Shown here: positions 16,060 to 24,261 of the stretch, piece by piece | How the letters are laid out: the number at the start of each line of letters is the position of its first letter | Position numbering within the stretch: the stretch's first letter is position 1 | Program-made: the position numbers and the translations under genes | The notes under the pieces: model-generated | The model's input: only the letters and a program-made list of their open reading frames with translations | What the model was told of the DNA's origin: nothing | Databases searched by the model: none | Assembly (NCBI GenBank): GCA_002403075.1 | Contig: DHHB01000005.1 | Coordinates: 5,125 to 46,195, forward strand | Direction of reading: 5' to 3' | Length of the DNA stretch: 41,071 nucleotides | Source: a bacterium UBP1_UBA4783 | GTDB lineage: Bacteria; Krumholzibacteriota; Krumholzibacteriia; Krumholzibacteriales; Krumholzibacteriaceae

Positions 16060-17178
16060 ATGGCGGACAAGGGCGAAACGTACGCGACGATAAACCTGCG
16101 CGATCTTCTCCAGGAGATGATCGAGAAGCGCGCGAGCGATCTCCACATCACCGCGGGCGTGCCGCCGATGCTCCGCATCGACGGGGTCATCCGTCCAACC
16201 AACCACCCGATCATCACACCCGAAGTGAGCAAGATGATCGCGTACAGCATCATCACCGAAGAGCAGCAGAAGCGCTTCGAGAACGACAAAGAGCTCGATT
16301 TCTCGTTCGGCGTCACGGGGCTCTCGCGGTTCCGCGCGAACTGCTTCCAGCAGCGGGGCGTGACGAGCATCGCGATCAGACAGATCCCGTTCGAGATTCT
16401 CGGCTTCAAAACGCTCGGGCTGCCCCCGATCGTCGACGAGCTCTCGAAGAAGATGAAGGGCCTCATCCTCGTGACGGGCCCGACCGGGAGCGGCAAGTCG
16501 ACGACGCTCGCGAGCTTCATCGACAAGATCAACGACGAGCGGCAGGCGCACGTCGTCACGATCGAGGATCCGATCGAGTACATCCACCAGCACAAGCACT
16601 GCATCGTGAACCAGCGCGAGGTCAAGGCCGACACCGAGTCGTTCGCCGCGGCGCTCAAGCACGTGCTCCGGCAGGACCCGGACGTCATCCTCATCGGCGA
16701 GATGCGCGACCTCGAGACGATGCAGGCGGCGCTCACGATCGCGGAGACGGGGCATCTCGCGCTCGCCACCCTCCACACGAACTCGACCTTCGAGTCGATC
16801 AACCGCATCGTCGATACCTTTCCGCCGATGCAGCAGCCGCAGGTGCGCGCGCAGCTCGCGTTCGTGCTCGAAGGGGTCGTCTCCCAGCAGCTCATCCCGC
16901 ACGCCTCGGGGAAGGGGCGCGTCATGGTCGCGGAGATCATGGTGTGCACGCCGGCGATCCGCGCGTGCATCCGCGACGACAAGATCCACCAGATTTACGG
17001 CCTCATGCAGGCCGGCACGAAGCACGGCATGCAGACGATGAACCAGGCCCTGTTCCGGGCCTACGCGAGTCGGTCGATAACGCTCGACGAAGCGATGGTA
17101 TGCAGCTCCGATCCGGCCGAGCTCGAGCAGATGCTCGGCGAGCGGTCGAACGCGTACGCTGGCCGCGGCGCGAAGTAA
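16060..17178 (+). CDS. pilT: Type IV pilus retraction ATPase PilT
   Basis: PilT depolymerises the pilus and powers twitching motility. The 372 residues start with the usual LRDLLQEMIEKRASDLHITAG N-terminal region. They include Walker A GPTGSGKST (K146), Asp box TIEDPIEYIH, Walker B VILIGEMRDLETM, the His box with ATLHTNS, and the C-terminal helix region with LIPHASGKGRVMVAEIM. There is no N-terminal MshEN domain and no zinc site, which separates it from PilB. AAGGAG precedes the ATG, and the gap from pilB is only 21 nt. A second retraction ATPase (PilU) is not in the window. Confidence 0.95.
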   Translation: MADKGETYATINLRDLLQEMIEKRASDLHITAGVPPMLRIDGVIRPTNHPIITPEVSKMIAYSIITEEQQKRFENDKELDFSFGVTGLSRFRANCFQQRGVTSIAIRQIPFEILGFKTLGLPPIVDELSKKMKGLILVTGPTGSGKSTTLASFIDKINDERQAHVVTIEDPIEYIHQHKHCIVNQREVKADTESFAAALKHVLRQDPDVILIGEMRDLETMQAALTIAETGHLALATLHTNSTFESINRIVDTFPPMQQPQVRAQLAFVLEGVVSQQLIPHASGKGRVMVAEIMVCTPAIRACIRDDKIHQIYGLMQAGTKHGMQTMNQALFRAYASRSITLDEAMVCSSDPAELEQMLGERSNAYAGRGAK

Positions 17179-17196
17179 CGGCAAGGGGGAAACGGT

Positions 17197-18411
17197 ATGG
17201 CGACGACGACGTATCTGTGGAAGGGGCGGACGCCGACGGGCGAGATCCTGTCGGGCGAATACGCCGCCGAGAGCAAGCAGGAGCTCATCAACAACCTGCG
17301 CAAGCGCAAAATCGTCATCACGACGATCCGGTCGAAACCGAAGGATATCAACATCAACTTCGGATTCGCGAACCGGATCACGACGCGCGACCTCGGCGTG
17401 TTCACGCGCCAGTTCGCGACGATGATCAACGCCGGCCTTCCGATGGTCCAGTGTCTCGACATCCTCTCGAGCCAGATGGACAAGCCCGCCTTCAAGAAGA
17501 TCGTCGCCGACGTCATGACGGACGTCGAGGCGGGATCGACGCTCGCCGACGCGCTCGGCAAGCAGAAGTGCTTCTCCGATCTCTACGTCAACATGGTCGA
17601 CGCCGGAGAGGCGGGAGGAATTCTCGACGTCATCCTGAACCGGCTCGCGGTCTACCTCGAGAAGGTCGACGCCCTCATCAAGAAGGTGAAGGGCGCGATG
17701 ACGTATCCCGCCGTCGTCTTCACCGTGTGTATCGGCGCGACCGTGTTCATGCTGCTCTTCATCATCCCGACCTTCGCGCAGATGTTCACCGACTTCGGGG
17801 GCGAGCTGCCGCTGCCGACCAAGATCGTCATGGGGCTCTCCGACTTCCTGCGCGCGAACTGGTGGGTGCTCGCCGCGTTCGGCGTCGGAGCCACCATCGG
17901 CGTCAAGCGGTACTACAAGACCGCCGGCGGGCGCTACCGCATCGATAAGATCATGCTCCACTCGCCGGTGATCGGTCCCGTCATCAGAAAGTCCGCCGTC
18001 GCGCGGTTCACGCGCACGCTCGGCACGCTCGTCTCGAGCGGCGTTCCGATCCTCAACGGCCTCGAGATCACGGCCCGGACGTCGGGCAACAAGGTCATCG
18101 AAGAGGCCGTCATGCGGACGCGCACGAGCATCAGCGAGGGCAACACGATCGCCGAGCCGCTGAAGGAGTGCGGCGTGTTTCCGCCGATGGTCGTGCAGAT
18201 GATCGGCGTCGGCGAGCAGACCGGCGCCCTCGACGAGATGCTCGAAAAGGTGGCCGATTTTTACGACAGCGAAGTCGATACCGCGGTGAACGCCCTTACG
18301 TCCATCATCGAGCCGATCATGATCGTGGTCATGGGCGGCATCGTGGGCAGCATGCTCATCGCGATGTATCTGCCGATGTTCAAACTCGTATCCGTCGTCG
18401 CCGGGGGCTGA
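17197..18411 (+). CDS. pilC: Type IV pilus inner-membrane platform protein PilC
   Basis: A 404-residue polytopic protein that couples the PilB/PilT motors to the growing pilus. It has the two GspF-type cytoplasmic helical domains: FTRQFATMINAGLPMVQCLD in the first, and FTRTLGTLVSSGVPILNGLE in the second, each followed by the conserved MVDAGEAGG or MIGVGEQTG loop. Membrane segments lie near residues 168-190, 215-240 and 370-398 (IMIVVMGGIVGSMLIAMYLPM). The short N-terminus (YLWKGRTPTGEILSGEYAA) is the typical GspF beginning. It starts 18 nt after pilT behind AAGGGGG. pilS begins 3 nt after its stop. Confidence 0.95.
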   Translation: MATTTYLWKGRTPTGEILSGEYAAESKQELINNLRKRKIVITTIRSKPKDININFGFANRITTRDLGVFTRQFATMINAGLPMVQCLDILSSQMDKPAFKKIVADVMTDVEAGSTLADALGKQKCFSDLYVNMVDAGEAGGILDVILNRLAVYLEKVDALIKKVKGAMTYPAVVFTVCIGATVFMLLFIIPTFAQMFTDFGGELPLPTKIVMGLSDFLRANWWVLAAFGVGATIGVKRYYKTAGGRYRIDKIMLHSPVIGPVIRKSAVARFTRTLGTLVSSGVPILNGLEITARTSGNKVIEEAVMRTRTSISEGNTIAEPLKECGVFPPMVVQMIGVGEQTGALDEMLEKVADFYDSEVDTAVNALTSIIEPIMIVVMGGIVGSMLIAMYLPMFKLVSVVAGG

Positions 18412-18414
18412 TCG

Positions 18415-20142
18415 ATGCGCTTTCCGCCGCGTGCCTGGTCCCGCCGCGAGGCGGGATCCATGAGAAAGCTCGTCTTTCTCCGTCTCGTCGTCGCGACCGT
18501 CGTCGTCGGCGCGGCGGTCGTCGTGCTCCAGTACGGCGAGGGCGGAGCGGCGGCGGGGTCGCTCTACGGGCTGCTCGGCGTCATCTACCTCGCGACGGGC
18601 TCGATGTATCTCGCCGCGCGGGCCGGCGTGAACGCGCGCACCCTCGTATGGGGGACGATCGCGGCCGACTGCGCGGTGCTCACCTGCATCATGCACTTCA
18701 GCGGGGGCTCGTCCTCGCCGTTCGCCACGCTCTTCATCCTGCCGATCCTCCTCGGCGGTCTCTGGTTCGAGACCTCGGGGGGGCTCGCGACCGCCGCTCT
18801 CGCGACCGCGGCCTACCTCGCCTACAACGTCCTCGAGTTCGGCGGGAGGGTCCATCCGCGGGGCTTCTCCATCGACGAATCCGCCGGCGATCCGCTGCTT
18901 CGCGGCTACCTGCTCATGGCGGTGTTCGTGCTGACGGGGCTCCTCAGCGGAGCCTTCGCGGCGCGCATCCGGCGGAAAGGGGAGGAGTTGTCCCGAGCGG
19001 AAAACGAGCTCCGCCGGGTCCGCCTCAACACGGACAGCATCATCACGAACGTGTCGAGCGGGCTCGTCGTCACGAAGATGACCGGCGAGATCGTGACCTG
19101 CAACCCCGCCGCCGAGCGGATCCTCGGGCTCCGGCCGGGCGGCGGCGCGGCGGGGCGCCTGATTCACGACGTCATCCCGCACATGCATCCGCTCGTGCAG
19201 GAGCTCGAGAGCGCGATCGCGACCGGAACGCAGCGGCGCCGCCACGAGCTCGAGGTGCGCCGTCTCGACGGGAGCGTGCTCCCGCTCGGCATCAGCATCT
19301 CGTTCATCCGCGGGGAGGAGGGGGAGACGCGGGGCGCGGTCGCCATATTCCAGGATCTCACCGAGGTGCACCGGATGCGCGAGAAGGTCCGCAGCGCGGA
19401 CAAGATGGCCGCGATCGGGGAGCTCTCGACGGCGATCGCCCACGAGATACGCGCGCCGCTCGCCTCGATCTGCGGCTCGATCGACATGCTCTCGCAGGAG
19501 CTCGAGCTCTCCGGCGACAACCGGCGACTCATGGAGCTCGTCGTCAAGGAGTCGGACCGCCTCGACCGGATCATCACCGATTTTCTCGAATTCGCGCGGC
19601 TGCGAAGCCCCGATTTCGAGCCGGTCGACGTCGAGCGGTGTCTCGACGAGGTTCTGCTCCTGCTCCGCCATTCGACGGGGATCGGGCGCGACGCCGCCGT
19701 CGAAGTCCGGAGCGGCGCGCCGCACGCCTGCGTGTACGCGGACGACGAGCAGATCCGCCAGGTGTTCCTCAATCTCATCATGAACGCCTGCGAGGCGATG
19801 GGCCCATCCGGCCGGCTCGCGATCGGCATCGAGACGGTCGTGAAGTCCCTCCGCGAGGGGGCGGGGCCGGAGACGTGCGTCGCCGTCGATTTCGCCAACA
19901 CCGGCCCGGCGATCCCGCCCGAAACGCTCCCGCGCATCTTCGAGCCGTTCTTCACGACGAAGGAGGGCGGGACGGGGCTCGGGCTCGCGATCGTCGCCCG
20001 CATCGTTGAAAGCCACGGCGGCCACGTGCGGGCCGCGAGCGTCGAGGGGCAGGGCGCCGTGTTTACGGTCATTCTCCCGGTGTGCGCCGGGTCGCATACG
20101 ACTCAGGAAGCGGGTCTCCAGGAAACCTTCATCGGCTTCTAG
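18415..20142 (+). CDS. pilS: Membrane sensor histidine kinase PilS
   Basis: The sensor of the PilS-PilR pair. In Pseudomonas PilS senses pilin in the membrane and phosphorylates PilR. The 575 residues comprise about six N-terminal membrane spans (to about 185), a PAS domain (about 200-310; ITNVSSGLVVTKMTGEIVTC), a HisKA helix with the phospho-acceptor H343 in AHEIRAPLAS (Ala where HEIRNPL is usual), and a catalytic domain with N box NLIMNACEAM, the G1-type loop DFANTGPAI and FFTTKEGGTGLGL. The start at 18415 follows pilC by 3 nt. An in-frame ATG at 18460 (MRKLVFLRLVV), behind GAGGCGGG, is equally possible and gives a cleaner membrane N-terminus. pilR follows after 35 nt. Confidence 0.9.
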   Translation: MRFPPRAWSRREAGSMRKLVFLRLVVATVVVGAAVVVLQYGEGGAAAGSLYGLLGVIYLATGSMYLAARAGVNARTLVWGTIAADCAVLTCIMHFSGGSSSPFATLFILPILLGGLWFETSGGLATAALATAAYLAYNVLEFGGRVHPRGFSIDESAGDPLLRGYLLMAVFVLTGLLSGAFAARIRRKGEELSRAENELRRVRLNTDSIITNVSSGLVVTKMTGEIVTCNPAAERILGLRPGGGAAGRLIHDVIPHMHPLVQELESAIATGTQRRRHELEVRRLDGSVLPLGISISFIRGEEGETRGAVAIFQDLTEVHRMREKVRSADKMAAIGELSTAIAHEIRAPLASICGSIDMLSQELELSGDNRRLMELVVKESDRLDRIITDFLEFARLRSPDFEPVDVERCLDEVLLLLRHSTGIGRDAAVEVRSGAPHACVYADDEQIRQVFLNLIMNACEAMGPSGRLAIGIETVVKSLREGAGPETCVAVDFANTGPAIPPETLPRIFEPFFTTKEGGTGLGLAIVARIVESHGGHVRAASVEGQGAVFTVILPVCAGSHTTQEAGLQETFIGF

Positions 20143-20177
20143 TTCGGGGTGTTCGGACTCAACGGGGGTAACGCCGA

Positions 20178-21551
20178 ATGGCAGGAGAAAAGATCCTCGT
20201 CGTCGACGACGAGAAGAACATGTGCCAGTACCTTTCGATCATGCTCCGCAAGGAGGGTTACGAGGTCAAGACCGCCCATAGCGGGAAGAAGGCCCTTCAG
20301 GAGATCAAGGAGGGGAACTTCGACGTCGTCCTCACCGACATCAAGATGGAGGGGATGGACGGCATCCAGCTCCTCCGGGCCGTCAAGGAGCAAAACCCGA
20401 CGATCCCCGTGATCATCATGACCGCGTACGCCACGCAGAAGACGGCGATCGAGGCGCTCAACAGCGGCGCGTACTACTACCTCATCAAGCGCGCGAAGAA
20501 CGAAGAGATCAAGATGGTGATCCGCAGCGCCCTCGACATGCACAAGGTGAAGACGGAGAACGTCTACCTCAAGAAGCAGCTCAAAAAGAAAGAGGACTTC
20601 AAGGAGATCATCGGCAAGAGCGAGGAGATTCAGTCGGTCTTCAACCTCGTCAACAAGGTCGCCGACACCGACTCCACGATCCTCATCGGCGGCGAAAGCG
20701 GCACCGGCAAGGAGCTCATCGCCAAGGCGATCCATTACCGGAGCGGGCGCGCCGGCCAGCCCTTCGTCTCGATCAACTGCGGCGCGCTTCCGGAGAACCT
20801 CCTCGAGAGCGAGCTGTTCGGCCACGTGAAGGGAAGCTTCACGGGGGCGATCCGCGACAAGGACGGGATGTTCAAGGTCGCGAGCGGAGGCACCTTTTTT
20901 CTCGACGAGGTCGGAGAGACCACGCTCGCGATACAGGTGAAGCTGCTCCGCGTGCTTCAAGAGCGCGAGATCATCCCCGTCGGCGGCACGGCGCCGATCA
21001 AGGTGGACGTGCGCCTCATCGCGGCGACGAACTCGGATCTCGAAAAGGCGGTCAAGGAGGAGCGTTTCCGCGCGGACCTCTACTACCGCCTGAACGTCAT
21101 CCCGATCCTCATCCCGCCGCTGCGCGACCGCCGGGACGACATACCGCTCCTCGTCGACCATTTCCTGCGGCTCGCCGGCGAGCGCACGGGGCGGCGCAAG
21201 AGCATATCGAAGGCCGCGATGGATCTCCTCTGCGCCTACGATTGGCCCGGCAACGTGCGCGAGCTCGAGAACGTGATCGAGCGGGCCGTCATCCTGCAGG
21301 AGGGGGACGAGGTCTTTCCCGAGAACCTTCCCGTCAAGGTGTGCAACCACATGAGCGAGCGGCGCCGCGTCGTCATGAACAAGACGCAGATGACGCTCGA
21401 CGAGCTCGAAAAGGAGTACCTCGTCGGCGTCCTCGAGGAGACCGGCTGGCAGAAGAAGAAAGCGAGCGCGATCCTCGGGATCAACGCCTCGACGCTCTAC
21501 CGAAAGATCCAGCGGTACGGCCTGTCCCAAGAGAAGCTGAAGGACCAGTAA
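20178..21551 (+). CDS. pilR: Sigma-54-dependent response regulator PilR (NtrC family)
   Basis: PilR activates RpoN promoters of pilus genes when phosphorylated by PilS. The 457 residues hold a receiver domain (1-120; phospho-acceptor D54 in VLTDIKMEG), an AAA+ domain (Walker A GESGTGKE with K178, the sigma-54 contact loop GSFTGA at 219-224, Walker B GGTFFLDE, arginine-finger region FRADLYYRLNV) and a C-terminal Fis-type helix-turn-helix (KKKASAILGINASTLYRKI). The Ser in GSFTGA is a common variant. The receiver's conserved Lys-Pro near its end reads K104-R105 (YLIKRAKN), which is unusual. Its likely targets, three sigma-54 promoters, are in this same locus. Confidence 0.95.
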   Translation: MAGEKILVVDDEKNMCQYLSIMLRKEGYEVKTAHSGKKALQEIKEGNFDVVLTDIKMEGMDGIQLLRAVKEQNPTIPVIIMTAYATQKTAIEALNSGAYYYLIKRAKNEEIKMVIRSALDMHKVKTENVYLKKQLKKKEDFKEIIGKSEEIQSVFNLVNKVADTDSTILIGGESGTGKELIAKAIHYRSGRAGQPFVSINCGALPENLLESELFGHVKGSFTGAIRDKDGMFKVASGGTFFLDEVGETTLAIQVKLLRVLQEREIIPVGGTAPIKVDVRLIAATNSDLEKAVKEERFRADLYYRLNVIPILIPPLRDRRDDIPLLVDHFLRLAGERTGRRKSISKAAMDLLCAYDWPGNVRELENVIERAVILQEGDEVFPENLPVKVCNHMSERRRVVMNKTQMTLDELEKEYLVGVLEETGWQKKKASAILGINASTLYRKIQRYGLSQEKLKDQ

Positions 21552-21679
21552 CCGGGCGCGTTGCAATGAGAAACGTCCGCAAGGCATTTCGAAACGGCGC
21601 TGGAAAACGGCGAGAAAGGGGGTATCCGGCAATTCGATGTATTCCAGCGGGTTATAACGTTCCCGTCTCCCTGCTTCGT

Positions 21680-21695
21680 TGGCACGGAGATTGCG
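21680..21695 (+). promoter_or_regulatory. Sigma-54 (RpoN) promoter of pilA
   Basis: TGGCACG (21680-21686), four bases, then TTGCG (21691-21695): a near-consensus -24/-12 element. The predicted start is near 21706, about 112 nt before the pilA ATG. Upstream, at 21561-21590, there are only weakly related GCAATG/GCAAGG sequences, 16 nt apart. Confidence 0.92.
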
Positions 21696-21727
21696 AAATA
21701 GCGCTCTGAACGGCTGCGGCGAGCAGC

Positions 21728-21791
21728 ACCCGGCAAAAATCGGGTCACCGCGGCCGTCATCGAGAAGAAGAGATCAAAGCATCCGGCTTTG
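21728..21791 (+). promoter_or_regulatory. Hairpins in the pilA mRNA leader
   Basis: Two short hairpins are visible: ACCCG/CGGGT (21728-21732 with 21741-21745) and CAAAGC/GCTTTG (21775-21780 with 21786-21791). The second ends 26 nt before the pilA ATG and leaves the strong AAGGAGGTG ribosome site free. They may stabilise the abundant pilin mRNA; no known riboswitch is recognised. Confidence 0.35.
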
Positions 21792-21817
21792 AAGAGTTTG
21801 TGTGAAGGAGGTGCCTG

Positions 21818-22255
21818 ATGAACAACAAGGGTTTCACCCTCATCGAGTTGATGATCGTGGTCGTGATCATCGGCATTCTTGCCGCTATCGCGATTCCGAA
21901 CTTCATCAACATGCAGTCGCGCGCGAAGGAAGCGGCCGTGAAGTCGAACTGCCATACCGTGCAGCTCGCGGCCGAGGATTTCGCGGTTCAGAATGACGGC
22001 GTCTACGCCGGAACGGTCGCCGAGGGTCTTCCCACGACCGGCCAGTCGATCGTCGATATGCTCCCGGGCGCGGCCCTGCTCGAGAATCCGTTCACGAAGG
22101 TCGGCACGGAGCCGGTCGACGGCGCAGCGGCGAACCCCGGCGAGAGCGGTTACGCTCCGATCGTCGACGGCAGCGGCGTGAACGTCGGCTACACGATCAC
22201 CGGCGTCGGCAAGACGGCCGGCACGACGATCATAACGCTTTCGAGCGGCCAGTAA
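21818..22255 (+). CDS. pilA: Major type IVa pilin PilA (prepilin)
   Basis: The structural subunit of the pilus, 145 residues. The class III leader is MNNKG, cut before Phe by PilD, giving a mature N-terminus FTLIELMIVVVIIGILAAIA with Glu5 and Pro22. The mature chain is 140 residues, ending in a Gly/Thr/Ser-rich tail. The only cysteine is C40 of the mature form, so the C-terminal disulfide loop of Pseudomonas/Neisseria pilins is absent. Of the aromatic positions discussed for Geobacter pili, F1 and F24 are present but Y27 is Met. The ribosome site AAGGAGGTG is very strong. The gene is monocistronic: sigma-54 promoter in front, intrinsic terminator behind. Confidence 0.97.
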   Translation: MNNKGFTLIELMIVVVIIGILAAIAIPNFINMQSRAKEAAVKSNCHTVQLAAEDFAVQNDGVYAGTVAEGLPTTGQSIVDMLPGAALLENPFTKVGTEPVDGAAANPGESGYAPIVDGSGVNVGYTITGVGKTAGTTIITLSSGQ

Positions 22256-22280
22256 TCGTCGACGCACAGTCGAACACCGA

Positions 22281-22312
22281 GGGGCGGCTCTCCGGAGCCG
22301 CCCCTTCTTTTG
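22281..22312 (+). terminator. Intrinsic terminator of pilA
   Basis: Perfect 10-bp stem GGGGCGGCTC/GAGCCGCCCC (22281-22290, 22295-22304) with loop TCCG, followed by TTCTTTTG. It isolates pilA from the ABC transporter genes. The remaining 167 nt to the next gene show no clear promoter. Confidence 0.92.
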
Positions 22313-22479
22313 TATTCCCGGCGAGCTGGGGCTCGAGCGGGTACGGAACCTGCTCCATACCCCTTCGGGACGCGTATGGAAACGAAACCATCAGATTTTT
22401 TGCCAGTTCGTGGCGATTTCCCGGCCGCCGGCGCTCCCGGCGCGCGGCAAGGGTTCTTTTTCCCGGACGGTGGGCGTCG

Positions 22480-23472
22480 ATGAACGCGATCAGCGTCAGC
22501 GGAGTCACGAAATCCTTCCGGGGCGACATGAGCCTCAAGAAACGCGAAGTACTTCGAGGCGTCACGTTCGAGGCTCGATCCGGAGAGGCGCTCGGCTTTC
22601 TCGGCTCGAACGGCGCCGGCAAGACGACGAGCATAAAAATCATCCTCGGTCTCATCAGGGCCGACGGGGGAACGGTCGAGCTCTTCGGCCGTCCGGCCGG
22701 CTGCCGGGACGCCGCGTCGCGGACGGGGTACCTGCCCGAGATGCCGTACTTCTACCCGCACCTCACGCTCGCGGAGTTTCTCGAGTTCTGCGGGCGCCTG
22801 AGCGGCGTTCCCGCGCGCGATCTCGCGCGGCGAATCGACCGCGTCCTCGAGACGGTCGACCTCGCGCCGCACCGCGGCCTTCGGCTCAAGGGCTTCTCCA
22901 AGGGGATGCTCCAGCGGGCCGGGCTCGCTCAGGCGATCCTCCACGACCCCGACCTCCTCGTGCTCGACGAGCCCTTCTCGGGGCTCGATCCCGTCGGACG
23001 GCGGCTCGTCCGCGACGTGCTCGTCGACCTCAAGGCGAGGGGGAAAACGATCTTCTTCTCGTCGCACATCCTTCCCGACATGGAGGCGCTGTGCGACCGC
23101 GTCGCGATCATCCGCGACGGCGTCATCGCGAAGACGCTCGGCCTCGACGAGCTCGTGCGGCTCGGCGAAGGACGGATAGAGATAACGGCGCGCGGCGTGC
23201 GGCCGGGAACGCTCGCCGGGCTCGACGAGTGCGTGTCGTCCGCCGCCCCGCGGGGGGAGGAGACCTTCGTCGTCGTGCGCGAGCAGCGCTTCGTGCGTTC
23301 CGTGATCGAGCGTCTCTACGAGCGCGGCGCCGACGTGATATCGGTCGCGGGCGTGCGCCGTTCGCTCGAGGACATATTCATGCAGGAGATCGCGCGACCG
23401 GCGTGGCCGGCGCGCGCGGAAACGCCGGGCGGGGAGCGGTCGAGCGAACCCGCGGCGTTCGTCGGATTCTGA
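22480..23472 (+). CDS. pilH: ABC transporter ATPase of the pilus locus (PilH-like)
   Basis: A 330-residue ABC-2-type ATPase. It has Walker A GSNGAGKTTS, a Q-loop replaced by YLPEMPYFYPHLT, a signature GFSKGMLQRAGLAQA, Walker B LLVLDEPFSGLDP and the switch His in FFSSHILPDME. About 100 C-terminal residues form the accessory domain common in ABC-2 exporters. The ATPase, permease and TPR genes are tightly packed and sit exactly between pilA and pilD, where Myxococcus has pilG, pilH and pilI, which are needed there for pilus function. The name pilH rests on this position plus family; the transported substrate is unknown. Confidence 0.8.
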   Translation: MNAISVSGVTKSFRGDMSLKKREVLRGVTFEARSGEALGFLGSNGAGKTTSIKIILGLIRADGGTVELFGRPAGCRDAASRTGYLPEMPYFYPHLTLAEFLEFCGRLSGVPARDLARRIDRVLETVDLAPHRGLRLKGFSKGMLQRAGLAQAILHDPDLLVLDEPFSGLDPVGRRLVRDVLVDLKARGKTIFFSSHILPDMEALCDRVAIIRDGVIAKTLGLDELVRLGEGRIEITARGVRPGTLAGLDECVSSAAPRGEETFVVVREQRFVRSVIERLYERGADVISVAGVRRSLEDIFMQEIARPAWPARAETPGGERSSEPAAFVGF

Positions 23473-23485
23473 CGGAGGAGCCGTT

Positions 23486-24253
23486 ATGCGTCGCGTCGCC
23501 GCGGTCGCGATCAACACGTTTCGTGAATCGGTGCGGGAGCGCATCCTCGTCGTGGCGGCCGCGTTCGGCGCGGTGCTCATGGGAGGGTCCGTGTTCCTGT
23601 CGCCGCTCGCCGTGGGGGCGAGGCAGAAGATCGTCATGGACGTGGGGCTCGCCGCGATCTCGATCGTCGGCGTTCTCGCGGCCGTTTTTCTCGGCGGCAC
23701 GCTCGTGCACAAGGAGGTCGACCGAAAGGCGATCTACCTCGTGCTGACGCGGCCCGTGTCCCGTTCCGCGTACCTCGCCGGGAAACTCGCCGGCGTCGTG
23801 CTCGCCGTATCGCTCATCGTCGCGGTCATGGCCGTCGTGCTCGCCGCGGCGCTCGTACTCGGAAACGTCGCGCCGCGCCCGGCCGTCTTCGCGGCGGTGT
23901 ACCTGTCCCTTCTCGAGGCCGCGGTCATCGCCTCGATCGTCGTGTTTTTCAGCACGTTCACGACGCCGATGCTCGCCTCCTTCTTCGCGCTCTGCTGTTT
24001 CGCCGCGGGGAGCCTCAGCAACGACCTGCGCGTCTTCGCCGAGAAGTTCGGCGGCGCGGGGACGAGGATCGCCGCGGACGCCTTCTACTATCTGCTCCCG
24101 AACCTCAGGGTGTTCAACCTGCGGCACGAAGCGGTCCACGACCTGCCCTTCCGGGCCGTCGACGTCGCGCTCGCGACCGGCTACGCCGCCGTCTACGTCG
24201 CGGCCGTGCTGTGCGTCGCGTGCCTCGTCTTCAGACGCCGCGAGTTCGCGTAG
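23486..24253 (+). CDS. pilI: ABC-2 transporter permease of the pilus locus (PilI-like)
   Basis: A 255-residue protein with about six membrane spans, the partner of the preceding ATPase. The N-terminus (INTFRESVRERILVV), the IVGVLAAVFLGGTLVHKE segment and the RKAIYLVLTRPVSRSAYLAG coupling loop are characteristic of ABC-2 permeases that handle large or membrane-embedded substrates. GGAGGAG precedes the ATG, 13 nt after the ATPase stop. A GTG-started TPR gene follows after 8 nt. The name follows Myxococcus gene order and is tentative. Confidence 0.75.
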   Translation: MRRVAAVAINTFRESVRERILVVAAAFGAVLMGGSVFLSPLAVGARQKIVMDVGLAAISIVGVLAAVFLGGTLVHKEVDRKAIYLVLTRPVSRSAYLAGKLAGVVLAVSLIVAVMAVVLAAALVLGNVAPRPAVFAAVYLSLLEAAVIASIVVFFSTFTTPMLASFFALCCFAAGSLSNDLRVFAEKFGGAGTRIAADAFYYLLPNLRVFNLRHEAVHDLPFRAVDVALATGYAAVYVAAVLCVACLVFRRREFA

Positions 24254-24261
24254 GAGCGGCC

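Noticed and set aside
14341..20097. A stop-free antisense frame of 1918 codons opposite pilB-pilT-pilC-pilS
   Set aside because: It mirrors the codon bias of the sense genes (G+C-rich third positions), gives an Asp/Arg/His-rich product without domains, and spans gene junctions. Similar shadows lie opposite most genes here.
21651..21658. GTTATAAC palindrome upstream of pilA as an alternative sigma-70 -10
   Set aside because: There is no -35 match at 16-18 nt upstream, while a near-consensus sigma-54 element is adjacent. It may only be flexible DNA.
21696..21817. c-di-GMP-I (GEMM) riboswitch in the pilA leader, suggested by CAAAGCATCCGG
   Set aside because: The other GEMM hallmarks (GGGCAAACC, the GNRA-capped P1b and the GGTAGG...GGGTTACC end) are missing.
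22376..22400. Weak hairpin ATGG/CCAT followed by a T-run as a second terminator after pilA
   Set aside because: The stem is only 4 bp with an A-rich loop; the real terminator is at 22281-22312.
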